NCBI RefSeq assembly: GCF_001514285.1
Contig: NZ_KQ949028.1
Location: 248,001 to 312,000, forward strand
Origin: Streptomyces sp. DSM 15324
GTDB lineage: Bacteria > Actinomycetota > Actinomycetes > Streptomycetales > Streptomycetaceae
Length of the DNA: 64,000 nt
Direction of reading: 5' to 3'
How positions within the stretch are numbered: position 1 is the stretch's first letter; every line of letters starts with the position of its first letter. Position numbers and translations under genes: made by a program. The notes beneath the pieces are model-generated. The model was not told the DNA's origin and did no database searches. It was given only the letters and a program-made list of their open reading frames with translations. Positions 57,151 to 64,000 of the stretch are shown here, one piece after another.

Positions 57151-57513
57151 GTGGCAACCAGCGTCGGTCGCTTCGAGGACCCGTCCGTCGAGGTGCTCGA
57201 CGAGGCGGCCGCCGCGTTCGGCCTGCTCGCCGCTCCGGCCCGACTGCACCTCATGTGGGCCCTGTCGCAGGGCGAGAGCGACGTCACCCGGCTCGCCGAC
57301 CGCGTCGGCGGGGCGCTGCCCGCCGTCAGCCAGCATCTGGCGAAGCTGAAGCTCGCCGGACTCGTCGGCTCGCGCCGCGAGGGCCGGCGGCAGGTGTACT
57401 ACGTCGACGACCCGGACGTCGTCACCGTGGTGCGCGTGATGGTCGGCCAGCTGACCGCCCGCGCACACCAGAGGGCCGTGCCGGTACGGCGACTGCCCGG
57501 CGCCGGCGGCTGA
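57151..57513 (+). CDS. ArsR-family winged-helix regulator
   Basis: 120 residues. LLAAPARLHLMWALSQGESDVTRLADRVGGALPAVSQHLAKLKLAGLVGSRREGRRQVYY is a full ArsR HTH. There is no Cys at all, so it is not a CxC arsenic sensor; His residues near the C-terminus (ARAHQR) could bind metal, or it may sense another signal. GTG at 57151 after GGGAG. It sits among TTGCGCAA sites and before an LCP gene. Confidence 0.92.
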   Translation: MATSVGRFEDPSVEVLDEAAAAFGLLAAPARLHLMWALSQGESDVTRLADRVGGALPAVSQHLAKLKLAGLVGSRREGRRQVYYVDDPDVVTVVRVMVGQLTARAHQRAVPVRRLPGAGG

Positions 57514-57621
57514 AGCCCGCCCCCGGGCCCCTGAGGGGAAACCCTCCCCGCAGGTTGCATGAGATCCCTCACCTGTGAATTCGCCCATGATCGGGGCTGC
57601 CGCGGTCAGGGCTTTGTTAGA

Positions 57622-57629
57622 TTGCGCAA
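57622..57629. promoter_or_regulatory. TTGCGCAA palindrome, copy 3
   Basis: Third exact copy, 75 bases before the LCP gene start. It is followed by CTACGCAAGCAAC, which carries an extra half site. Confidence 0.45.
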
Positions 57630-57703
57630 CTACGCAAGCAACCTCGATCGCGATTGCCGCCTCTATCTGTGTGCATCTGTCCGACCGTTCGGAGGAGTGG
57701 TGA

Positions 57704-59413
57704 ATGAGCGACCCGTGGGACGGTCCGGCCGGCCAGGCCACGCGCAGCCGCACCGACAGGGTGCCCGGGCAGCGCACGGCCGGGCCCGACGAGCCGCTTC
57801 CGACGGGCGGGCGGAGCGCGGCACGGGTGGCCTCCCGCCGACGCCCGGGCCGGGGGACGCGCCGCGGCCGGCCGGTGCGGCGCGGCAGGCGGCTGCTGCG
57901 GATCGCCGGACTGTGCCTGGCGGTGCTGGTGCTGGGGACGGCCGGTGCGGGCTGGTGGTTCTACCAGCACCTCAACGGCAACATCAACAGTGTCCCGATC
58001 GACGGCAAGGGCGGCGAGGAGAAGGCCGACGCCTTCGGCCGCACCCCGATCAACATCCTCGTGATGGGCTCGGACGGCCGTACCAGCAAGGCGGACTGCA
58101 AACTGGGCGGCGGCTGCTCGCACACCGGGGTGCAGTCCGGCAACGGCAACGCGGATGTGCAGATGGTGGTCCACATAGCGGCCGACCGCTCCAACGCCAC
58201 CGTCATGAGCATCCCGCGGGACACCATGACAAGGGTCCCGGCCTGCAAGGACAGTGAGACCGGGCAGTCCACGTCCGGCTACTACGGCCAGATCAACAGC
58301 GCCCTGCAGTACGGCCCGGCCTGCCAGGTGGCCACCATCCACGAGCTGACCGGCATCCCCATCGACCACTTCGTCAAGCTCGACTTCTCCGGCGTGGTCA
58401 AGATGTCCGACGCGGTCGGCGGTGTCTCCGTGTGCGTGGACGCCAACGTCTACGACACCTACTCGCACCTGAAGCTGTCCAAGGGCACCCACACCCTCAA
58501 GGGTGTCGCCGCGCTGGAGTTCGTCCGCTCGCGGCACGGCTTCGGCGACGGCAGCGACCTCGGCCGTACCGTCTCCCAGCACATCTTCCTCAGCGCGATG
58601 ATCCGCAAGTTCAAGAGCGCGGGCACGCTCACCGACCCCACCGCGGTCTACGGCCTCGCCGACGCCGCCACCAAGGCGCTCACCGTGGACGACGGCCTCG
58701 GCAGCGTGAACAAGCTGATCGGGCTCGCGGCCGACCTGAACAAGGTCCCCACCAAGCGGATGACGTTCACCACCATGCAGACGGCCCCCGATCCGGCGGA
58801 CAGCGACCGGGTCGTGGTGGGCGCGGGCGCCAAGACGCTGTTCGCCACCATCGCCGAGGACCAGTCGCTCACCACCGGTTCCGGCGGGAAGTCGGCGGCG
58901 GCCTCCGCGACGGCGAAGGCCACCGCCGCCACGGTCCCCGCGTCCCAGGTCGCCGTCACCGTGGAGAACGGCACGACCATCACCGGCCGGGCCTCCGCCG
59001 TCGCCGGCGCCCTCACCGACGCGGGCTTCGACTCCGCGACGACCACCGCCAACGCGCCGAGCCCGGCGACCACCACGACCCTCACCTACGGCACCGGGCA
59101 GAAGGGCGCGGCCCGGACGGCCGCGAAGGCGCTCGGACTGCCGTCCTCCCATCTGAGGCAGGGGAGTGGAACGGGCGTCACCCTGGTCATCGGCAGCGAC
59201 TGGCCGAGCGGCACCACCTACCCCGGCGGGACCTCCTCGTCCGCCCCCGCCGACACCGGGGCCGCCGTCTCCAACGCCCACGCCCAGACCGCCGACGAGG
59301 CCACGACCTGCGCCGAGGTCAGCCGGTTCCGGACGGTCGAGCTGAACGGCGTCCCCATGACGCCCACCCAGGCCTACGCGGCGGCCGGCGGCAAGCCCGA
59401 CTCCGACGACTGA
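57704..59413 (+). CDS. LytR-CpsA-Psr (LCP) family cell-wall glycopolymer ligase
   Basis: 569 residues. A basic cytoplasmic N-terminus of ~65 residues, one helix (LRIAGLCLAVLVLGTAGAGWWFY), the LCP catalytic domain (INILVMGSDGR, MSIPRDTMTRVP, VKLDFSGVVKMSDAVGGV, FVRSRHGFGDGSDLGRT) and a C-terminal LytR_C domain (VTVENGTTITGRASAVAGAL). The Asp/Arg residues that hold polyprenyl pyrophosphate are present. It attaches teichoic acid-like or other glycopolymers to peptidoglycan outside the membrane. ATG at 57704 after GGAGGAG. Confidence 0.94.
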   Translation: MSDPWDGPAGQATRSRTDRVPGQRTAGPDEPLPTGGRSAARVASRRRPGRGTRRGRPVRRGRRLLRIAGLCLAVLVLGTAGAGWWFYQHLNGNINSVPIDGKGGEEKADAFGRTPINILVMGSDGRTSKADCKLGGGCSHTGVQSGNGNADVQMVVHIAADRSNATVMSIPRDTMTRVPACKDSETGQSTSGYYGQINSALQYGPACQVATIHELTGIPIDHFVKLDFSGVVKMSDAVGGVSVCVDANVYDTYSHLKLSKGTHTLKGVAALEFVRSRHGFGDGSDLGRTVSQHIFLSAMIRKFKSAGTLTDPTAVYGLADAATKALTVDDGLGSVNKLIGLAADLNKVPTKRMTFTTMQTAPDPADSDRVVVGAGAKTLFATIAEDQSLTTGSGGKSAAASATAKATAATVPASQVAVTVENGTTITGRASAVAGALTDAGFDSATTTANAPSPATTTTLTYGTGQKGAARTAAKALGLPSSHLRQGSGTGVTLVIGSDWPSGTTYPGGTSSSAPADTGAAVSNAHAQTADEATTCAEVSRFRTVELNGVPMTPTQAYAAAGGKPDSDD

Positions 59414-59429
59414 CCGAGCGGCGAAACGG

Positions 59430-59654
59430 TCAGGGACGCGGGGCGGAGTCGTCCCGGCCGACGACCGTGCCGGGGACGATCCGGGGCGCCGACGGGTCCC
59501 GGCCGGGGGCGTCCGGGTCCTTCAGGGCCCTGGACTCGCTCTTGAGGATGCGGGCCGCCCTGCCCGCCGAACGGGTCAGCTCGGGCAGCTTCCTGATCGC
59601 GAGGACCACGACGACGACCACCAGGATCAGTGCCAGCTCGCTCATGCCGAACAT
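59430..59654 (-). CDS. TatA/TatE-like twin-arginine translocase subunit
   Basis: 74 residues. A single N-terminal helix (ELALILVVVVVVLAIRKLPEL) followed by an amphipathic helix (RSAGRAARILKSESRAL) and a disordered tail: the TatA layout, though the usual FG hinge is replaced by IRKLPEL. An accessory copy, not the main tatA. Upstream is a perfect BlaI-type palindrome 26 bases before the ATG, so it may be induced with terB. ATG at 59645 is an alternative start. Confidence 0.8.
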   Translation of the reverse strand: MFGMSELALILVVVVVVLAIRKLPELTRSAGRAARILKSESRALKDPDAPGRDPSAPRIVPGTVVGRDDSAPRP

Positions 59655-59679
59655 ACGGGTCCGCTCTCTCCCGAGGTCG

Positions 59680-59695
59680 TCTACAGTTCTGTAGA
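59680..59695. promoter_or_regulatory. BlaI-type operator, copy 3 (upstream of the TatA-like gene)
   Basis: TCTACA-GTTC-TGTAGA, perfect 6-4-6 palindrome, 26 bases before the ATG at 59654. It matches the terB site in arms and spacing. Confidence 0.72.
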
Positions 59696-59784
59696 AGTAT
59701 CCCCCGGGAGGCGATCGTCAACAAGCCTGCCTTCCGGCCGCGTTGGCGCAAACGCCGTACGATCCGAGGAGTGTCGGCAGCAGG

Positions 59785-60714
59785 ATGTCCGAGCAGTACC
59801 ACCAGGCGACCGTCAGCGCGTCCGGGGCGGCCCGCCGGGACCTCGCGCACCGCTGCCGCACCGTCACCGAGGCCCGCTGGTTCGCGCTGACCGTGTTCGC
59901 CGTGATCCTCCTCAACGCGGCACTGCTCGGCGTGGAGACGTACTCCGGCCTGGTCGAGGAGTGGCACCGCTGGTTACGGCTCGCCGAGCACGCCTGCCTC
60001 GTCGTGTTCACCGTCGAGATCCTCGTCCGGATCGGCGCGCACGCCGACCGCCCCCGGGGCTTCCTCAAGGACCCGTGGAACCTCTTCGACCTCGCCGTGG
60101 TCCTGTGCGCCTTCCTGCCGGTCGTACGCGAGAACACCACCGTGCTGCGCCTGCTCCGGCTGGCCCGTGTCCTGCGTACCGCGCGTTTCCTGCCCCAGCT
60201 CCGTGTCCTGCTCACCGCGGTCGCCCGTAGTCTGCCGGGCACCCTGAGCTTCCTGCTCGTCGGCGCCCTGCTGCTGTACGTGTACGCCATGATCGGCTGG
60301 GTCTTCTTCGGCCGCGCCGACCCCGGGCACTACGGCTCCATCGGCCGGTCGGTGCTCACCCTGTTCCTCCTCATGACCCTGGACGGCATCGGCGACGCCG
60401 TCCACGCCGGCCTGGAGATCTCCCGCTGGAGCCTGCTCTACTACGCCTCGTACGTGCTGCTGGCCTCCTTCGTCCTGGTCAACGTGCTCATCGGCGTGGT
60501 CATCACCTCCCTCGACGAGGCCCGCGAGATGGAGGACAGCCGGCAGCCTCCCGCCCCACCCGCGCAGGACCGACCGCTGCTGCTCACCCGGATCGCCGCC
60601 GCCCGCGAGGCCCTCGACGCCCTCGAACGCGAGCTCGCCGAGGCCGCCTTGACCCCGCCCCCGCCCCCGCAGCCAGATCGCGCGGACCGCGGCCCGGTCG
60701 GCCGTACGGGCTGA
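59785..60714 (+). CDS. voltage-gated-like ion channel (single six-helix domain)
   Basis: 309 residues. S1-S6 are visible: S1 RWFALTVFAVILLNAALLGV, S2 LAEHACLVVFTVEILVRIG, S3 NLFDLAVVLCAFLP, S4 with Arg every third position (RLLRLARVLRTARFL), S5 TLSFLLVGALLLYVYAMIGWVFFG and S6 YYASYVLLASFVLVNVLIGVVI. The pore loop LMTLDGIGD replaces the TLESW-type filter of NaChBac-like channels, so ion choice is uncertain. C-terminal coiled coil (ALDALERELAEA) may assemble tetramers. ATG at 59785. Confidence 0.9.
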   Translation: MSEQYHQATVSASGAARRDLAHRCRTVTEARWFALTVFAVILLNAALLGVETYSGLVEEWHRWLRLAEHACLVVFTVEILVRIGAHADRPRGFLKDPWNLFDLAVVLCAFLPVVRENTTVLRLLRLARVLRTARFLPQLRVLLTAVARSLPGTLSFLLVGALLLYVYAMIGWVFFGRADPGHYGSIGRSVLTLFLLMTLDGIGDAVHAGLEISRWSLLYYASYVLLASFVLVNVLIGVVITSLDEAREMEDSRQPPAPPAQDRPLLLTRIAAAREALDALERELAEAALTPPPPPQPDRADRGPVGRTG

Positions 60715-60773
60715 GGAGAGGCGGACCGCGGGGGGCCTGCCGCGGCTGCCGGGACGCGCGGGCCGCCGCCCGT

Positions 60774-61607
60774 TCAGCAGGGCTTGCGCCAGACCCCCAG
60801 CTCCAGCTTCTTCTGCATCGAGGACAGCCCCAGGCGCCGCGACACGGGGCAGAAGCTGCTCGTGGGCTCGGCGTACTCCACGTGGAAGACCGCCTTGCCG
60901 GCCTTGACGAACGGGGTGAGCCGCGCGCACTCGCCGTACTGGGCGCACTCCTCGTTGACCGCGAAGTCGAAGTGGGGGAGCAGCTGCGGGATCTGCGGCA
61001 GGTCGTTCTTCAGGCCCACCGACATGCCCCGGTCGTGCGCCAGCTCCGCGATCATGCGGTTGTAGCGGAGCTGGTCGCGCGCGGTGAGCGGGAAGCCGGT
61101 CGTGTTGCCGTACCCCTCCACCAGGTCCGGCTCCACCGCGTCGAAGCCCTTGTCGCGGCACATGTCGAAACGGCGTTCCATGATCGGCCGCAGCACGGAG
61201 ATCTTCCGGATGTCCAGCCAGCGCTCGCCCGCCCAGCCGTTCTGCCGCCCCAGCACCGACTTCGGGAAGGCGCCCTTGTCGGACCGGAAGTCCTCCCAGG
61301 CGCCGACGTTGACGTAACAGATGACCCTGCGCCCGTCCCGGTGCAGCCGGGCCACGTCCGCGGCCGTGTTCTCGAAGCCGTCGATGTCGTAGACCGGCAC
61401 GTCCACCGACGGGTCGACCCGGCTGTTGAGCTGCCACTGCCAGGCCAGTCCCGGCCGGGGCCGCCACCGCGCCCCGGTCGAGGAGTCCGCCGTACCGGAG
61501 GGCGAACCGGAGGCCGGCGGTGACCCGTCGTCCCCGCCCCCCGTGCCGGAGCAGCCCGCCAGCGCCAGCGCGCCGGCCAGCAGGAGTGCGCGTACCGTGT
61601 GCCTCAT
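60774..61607 (-). CDS. GH114-type endo-alpha-1,4-polygalactosaminidase lipoprotein
   Basis: 277 residues. Lipoprotein signal peptide with lipobox ALAGC, Gly/Ser-rich linker, then the GH114 barrel: WQWQLNSRVD, VPVYDIDGFEN, VICYVNVGAWEDFRSD, GFDAVEPDLVEGY (likely catalytic Asp/Glu) and VNEECAQYGEC. The family cleaves polygalactosamine/galactosaminogalactan. It lies in an operon with a spherulin-4-like protein and nucleotide-sugar enzymes, so it likely trims an exported polymer at the cell surface. Its ATG overlaps the stop of the upstream gene. Confidence 0.9.
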   Translation of the reverse strand: MRHTVRALLLAGALALAGCSGTGGGDDGSPPASGSPSGTADSSTGARWRPRPGLAWQWQLNSRVDPSVDVPVYDIDGFENTAADVARLHRDGRRVICYVNVGAWEDFRSDKGAFPKSVLGRQNGWAGERWLDIRKISVLRPIMERRFDMCRDKGFDAVEPDLVEGYGNTTGFPLTARDQLRYNRMIAELAHDRGMSVGLKNDLPQIPQLLPHFDFAVNEECAQYGECARLTPFVKAGKAVFHVEYAEPTSSFCPVSRRLGLSSMQKKLELGVWRKPC

Positions 61608-62266
61608 CGTCCTGTTCCGCTCAGTGCAGGGGTCAACTCACCCCAGGGATTGGGAAGTACGCCCGTGACGGGACCGGACACGGCCGCGCCCCGCTCGCCC
61701 GCGGTGCGCACCGCGAGCGGCACCAGCGCCGCCGGGACGCCGTACACGAGGTGGCAGAGGCGCTCGGGCGCGTGCCGGGTGGTCCACGCCGGCCGGGTGA
61801 ACGCCGAGACGTACGTGGACCAGTGCCCCTCGAAGGTCACGGTCAGGTCGGCGAGGCGGGCGTAGCCGGGCGCCGGGTGCACCCCCGGATTGAGGACCAC
61901 CGTCCCGGCACCGGTCCGGCGCACGCCGTTCACCAGCCGGCGGCAGGCGGGCAGCCCGTCCGGGGTCGCCGTCACCCGGTCGAGGAAGCAGCCGTCGGCC
62001 GCGTACCACGCCTGGTGCCGGCGTACGTCGGCCACCACATCGGCGCGCGGACGCACCCCGTAGTCGGTGTCGACGTACCCGAGGACGCGCGTGCCCGCCT
62101 CCCGAAGGGCTCCGGCCGCCGCGGCGAACGCGGGGTCGGGGCCCGCGCCGGGCCCGTTCGCGGGGTTGAGGACCACGCCGTACGTGCGCCCCGCGCCCTG
62201 GATCAGACGGTGCCAGGCGCCCGGATCGTCGGCGGGGTGCACGTACAGCGGAATCAGCAGGCTCAC
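61604..62266 (-). CDS. spherulation-specific family 4 (GH135-like) protein
   Basis: 220 residues. LLIPLYVHPADDPGAWHRLI, VVLNPANGPGAGPDPAF, VLGYVDTDYGVRP and GCFLDRVTATPD are the spherulin-4/Sph3 motifs, with Asp residues of the presumed active site. The fungal relative Sph3 is a galactosaminogalactan hydrolase. No signal peptide from the GTG at 62266, so it may be cytoplasmic or the start may differ. GTGA overlap with the epimerase gene. Confidence 0.87.
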   Translation of the reverse strand: MSLLIPLYVHPADDPGAWHRLIQGAGRTYGVVLNPANGPGAGPDPAFAAAAGALREAGTRVLGYVDTDYGVRPRADVVADVRRHQAWYAADGCFLDRVTATPDGLPACRRLVNGVRRTGAGTVVLNPGVHPAPGYARLADLTVTFEGHWSTYVSAFTRPAWTTRHAPERLCHLVYGVPAALVPLAVRTAGERGAAVSGPVTGVLPNPWGELTPALSGTGR

Positions 62267-63162
62267 GGCGTGCCGTCGCCTTCCCACAGCGCGGCCAGCG
62301 CGTCGTCGAGGGTGTGCGCCGGCCGCCAGCCCAGGGCCCGCTCGGCGGCCGTGACGTCGGAGCACTGCCAGGACACCTCGCCCGAGCGGACCGACCGTCC
62401 GCCGCCCGCGCTCTCCTCGACCCGTCCCCGGAACCCGGCCTGCGAGGCCAGCCCGAGCACCAGCTCGCGCACCGGCACCGCGCGGCCCGCGCTGACGTTC
62501 AGGATCCGCGGCAGGGGGCCGGGCGCCGTGACCGCGAGCTCCACCGCGTGCGCCACGTCCCGTACGTCCACGAAGTCCCGGTACGAGGACAGGTCACCGA
62601 GCCGCAGGACCGCGTCCGGGTCCCGGCCCGCCTCCCGCAGCAGCGCGGTCAGCCGGCCCGGCAGTCCGGCGGGCGGCGCGCCGGCCCCCACCGGGTTGCC
62701 GACCCGGAGCACCACCGCGTCCAGGCCGGACGCGCTCACCACCGCCGTGCCCGCGAGCTTCGTCGCGCCGTACGGGCCGGCCGGGCAGGTCGCGTCGGAC
62801 TCGGTGACCGGGCTGCCCGCGACGCCCGGACCGTACTCGGCGGCCGAGCCCAGCTGCACCAGCCGGGCTCCCGGCGCCGCCTCCCGCAGCGCCGCGCACA
62901 GCACGGCCGGGCCGCGGGCGTTGACCTCGGCGAGGGTCACCGCGTCCCCGCCGGTCGCGCCCGCGCAGTTGACCACCGCGTCGGGCGCGGCGAGGGCCAG
63001 TGTCTTGGCCAGCTCCGCCGGGCCGGCCGAGGCGAGATCGACCGTGTGGTCCGCGCCCGGGGAGCGGCCGGCGCCGAGGACCAGCGCGCCCGGCAGGGCC
63101 CGCAGCCGCGCGGCGACATGGGCTCCGAGGTAGCCGGTGAAGCCCAGGACGAGAATGCGCAT
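62263..63162 (-). CDS. NAD-dependent epimerase/dehydratase (SDR)
   Basis: 299 residues. ILVLGFTGYLGAHVAARL gives the GxxGxxG nucleotide site. The catalytic YxxxK appears as YGATK with Ser-rich strand QLGSAAEY before it. Extended SDR, as in UDP-sugar epimerases. Seven bases separate it from the nucleotidyltransferase gene. It probably remodels a nucleotide sugar for the polymer made by this cluster; the exact sugar is unknown. Confidence 0.9.
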   Translation of the reverse strand: MRILVLGFTGYLGAHVAARLRALPGALVLGAGRSPGADHTVDLASAGPAELAKTLALAAPDAVVNCAGATGGDAVTLAEVNARGPAVLCAALREAAPGARLVQLGSAAEYGPGVAGSPVTESDATCPAGPYGATKLAGTAVVSASGLDAVVLRVGNPVGAGAPPAGLPGRLTALLREAGRDPDAVLRLGDLSSYRDFVDVRDVAHAVELAVTAPGPLPRILNVSAGRAVPVRELVLGLASQAGFRGRVEESAGGGRSVRSGEVSWQCSDVTAAERALGWRPAHTLDDALAALWEGDGTP

Positions 63163-63169
63163 GGGGTGC

Positions 63170-63883
63170 TCAGGCCCCCTTGAGGAGATGGGACTTGCGG
63201 GTGGTGAACTCCGCGTTGGCGCGGTCGTAGTCGTCGGGGCGCCCGATGTCCAGCCAGTACCCGTCGAACTCGTAGGCCTGCGGCGGGTTCTGCGCTCGGA
63301 TCAGATCGATGACCAACTCGTCGAAACCGAGCGGCAGTCCGGGGGTGTACCCCTCCAGCGTCGAGCGGGACAGGCCGTAGACGCCCATCGAGACGCGGTA
63401 GTCCATGCTGGGCTTCTCGGTGAAGGCGACCACCTTCGAGGAGTCGGTGGTGAGCACCCCGAAGTCGATGTGCACCTTGCGGGCGTACGTGGCGATGGTC
63501 AGCGGTGCCCCCGCGGCGCGGTGCGCGCCGAGGACGTCCGCGTAGTCGAGGTCGGTCAGGACGTCGCCGTTCATCACCAGGAACGACTCGGGCAGGTGCT
63601 CGCGCAGGGTGAGCAGCGGGCCGAGGGTGCCCAGCGGGCTCTCCTCGGTGGCGTAGTCGATGCGCAGGCCCCAGGCGGCGCCGTCGCCGACGTAGGCGCG
63701 GATGATCTCGCCGAGATGGCCGATGGCGATGGTGCAGCTGGTGAAGCCGGCCGTGGCCAGCTGGCGCAGCACGATCTCCAGGATGGCGTGCTGGTCGCCG
63801 ATGGGCACCAGCGGCTTGGGCAGCGCGGTGGTGTACGGCCTCAGCCGAACGCCCTTGCCCCCGGCCAGAATCACTGCGTGCAT
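63170..63883 (-). CDS. sugar-1-phosphate nucleotidyltransferase
   Basis: 237 residues. LAGGKGVRLRPYT followed by LPKPLVPIGD is the NTP-transferase signature; FLVMNGDVLTDLDY carries the metal Asp, and FTEKPSMDYRVSMGVYGL is typical of GDP-mannose/dTDP-glucose pyrophosphorylase-like enzymes. It activates a sugar phosphate. ATG at 63883 after a GGGGGAG site. It precedes the epimerase and hydrolase genes in the same operon. Confidence 0.93.
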   Translation of the reverse strand: MHAVILAGGKGVRLRPYTTALPKPLVPIGDQHAILEIVLRQLATAGFTSCTIAIGHLGEIIRAYVGDGAAWGLRIDYATEESPLGTLGPLLTLREHLPESFLVMNGDVLTDLDYADVLGAHRAAGAPLTIATYARKVHIDFGVLTTDSSKVVAFTEKPSMDYRVSMGVYGLSRSTLEGYTPGLPLGFDELVIDLIRAQNPPQAYEFDGYWLDIGRPDDYDRANAEFTTRKSHLLKGA

Positions 63884-63959
63884 GGGTCTCCCCCTTGGTG
63901 TGTACTCGGTGCGTGCTCGGTGCGTGCTCGGTGCCGGGCCTACCGGACGAGCGGGACGG

Positions 63960-64000
63960 TCAGATGTTGTAGATGCCGGTCTTGTAGCGGGCCAGGTTGG
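63960..64000 (-). CDS. 3' end of a gene running off the window
   Basis: The minus strand reads NLARYKTGIYNI and stops at 63960. Only 13 codons are visible. Such Tyr/Lys-rich ends occur in actinobacterial sugar and polyprenyl synthases, but no family can be assigned. It is in the same direction as the polysaccharide operon, 76 bases before the nucleotidyltransferase. Confidence 0.55.
   Translation of the reverse strand, partial: NLARYKTGIYNI

Noticed and set aside
63904..63943. Short repeats of GGTGCGTGCTC upstream of the nucleotidyltransferase
   Set aside because: Only two to three copies of about 11 bases in low-complexity GC-rich DNA; no function suggested.

Overview
The window is high-GC actinobacterial DNA with short gene spacings, many ATGA/GTGA start-stop overlaps, GTG/TTG starts and G/C-biased third codon positions. 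Protein content (twin TrkA genes, Rv1733c- and Rv1738-like proteins, ebo genes, and short leader peptides of the RRHxD..C type) points to Streptomyces or a close relative, probably a chromosome arm because decayed gene fragments lie between intact genes. No rRNA, tRNA, CRISPR array, IS element or prophage was recognised.

Region 1 (1-28.4 kb) looks like a hypoxia/dormancy island. It carries counterparts of several M. tuberculosis DosR-regulon families: a P2-type cation ATPase (cf. CtpF), nicotinate phosphoribosyltransferase (cf. PncB2), an Rv1733c-type membrane protein, an Rv1738-type DUF1876 protein, Hsp20 (cf. HspX) and a universal stress protein. These are mixed with redox and energy genes: a P1B-5 metal ATPase fused to hemerythrin, a ferredoxin / NuoF-like / ferric-reductase-like / ApbE operon, an OmpR-type two-component system, an acetyl-CoA synthetase-pyruvate dehydrogenase-acyl carrier protein operon, and a two-gene molybdopterin formate dehydrogenase. 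Three 14-bp sites of the form (G/A)GG(A/C)C-N4-GGCCC lie in intergenic gaps. Remnants of CBS/BON, DUF2231, zinc alcohol dehydrogenase and DUF2252 genes show that the island is eroding.

Region 2 (28.4-45.6 kb) appears devoted to sulfur or amino-acid scavenging. One operon holds an amino-acid ABC importer, homocysteine S-methyltransferase and, 162 bp further on, an IPNS-type oxygenase, and is divergent from an IclR regulator. A second holds an oligopeptide-type ABC importer, a DUF1684 protein and an FMN reductase. A third holds two NtaA/luciferase-like monooxygenases. The second and third operons are each preceded by a 38-codon ORF with the motif RRH(V/I)D..(C/K)R..S..C, the actinobacterial leader peptide class associated with sulfur genes, which suggests cysteine-responsive attenuation.

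Region 3 (45.8-54.3 kb) has an M28 peptidase, a cytochrome P450 and an ebo-type metabolite-traffic operon (UbiA prenyltransferase, TIM-barrel epimerase, EboA, TatD hydrolase, EboE, alkaline-phosphatase-fold protein) with no 3-dehydroquinate-synthase-like eboD.

Region 4 (54.6-60.7 kb) is an envelope-stress neighbourhood: a BlaI/M56 pair, TerB, a GlsB/YeaQ membrane protein, an ArsR regulator, an LCP ligase, a TatA-like protein and an ion channel. A palindrome TCTACA-N4-TGTAGA lies upstream of terB and of the TatA-like gene, with a weaker copy upstream of blaI, defining a probable local BlaI regulon. Three TTGCGCAA palindromes lie around the arsR gene.

Region 5 (60.8-64 kb) is the edge of a polysaccharide cluster with a GH114 polygalactosaminidase lipoprotein, a spherulin-4/GH135-like protein, a nucleotide-sugar epimerase and a sugar nucleotidyltransferase, suggesting an exported galactosamine-containing polymer.
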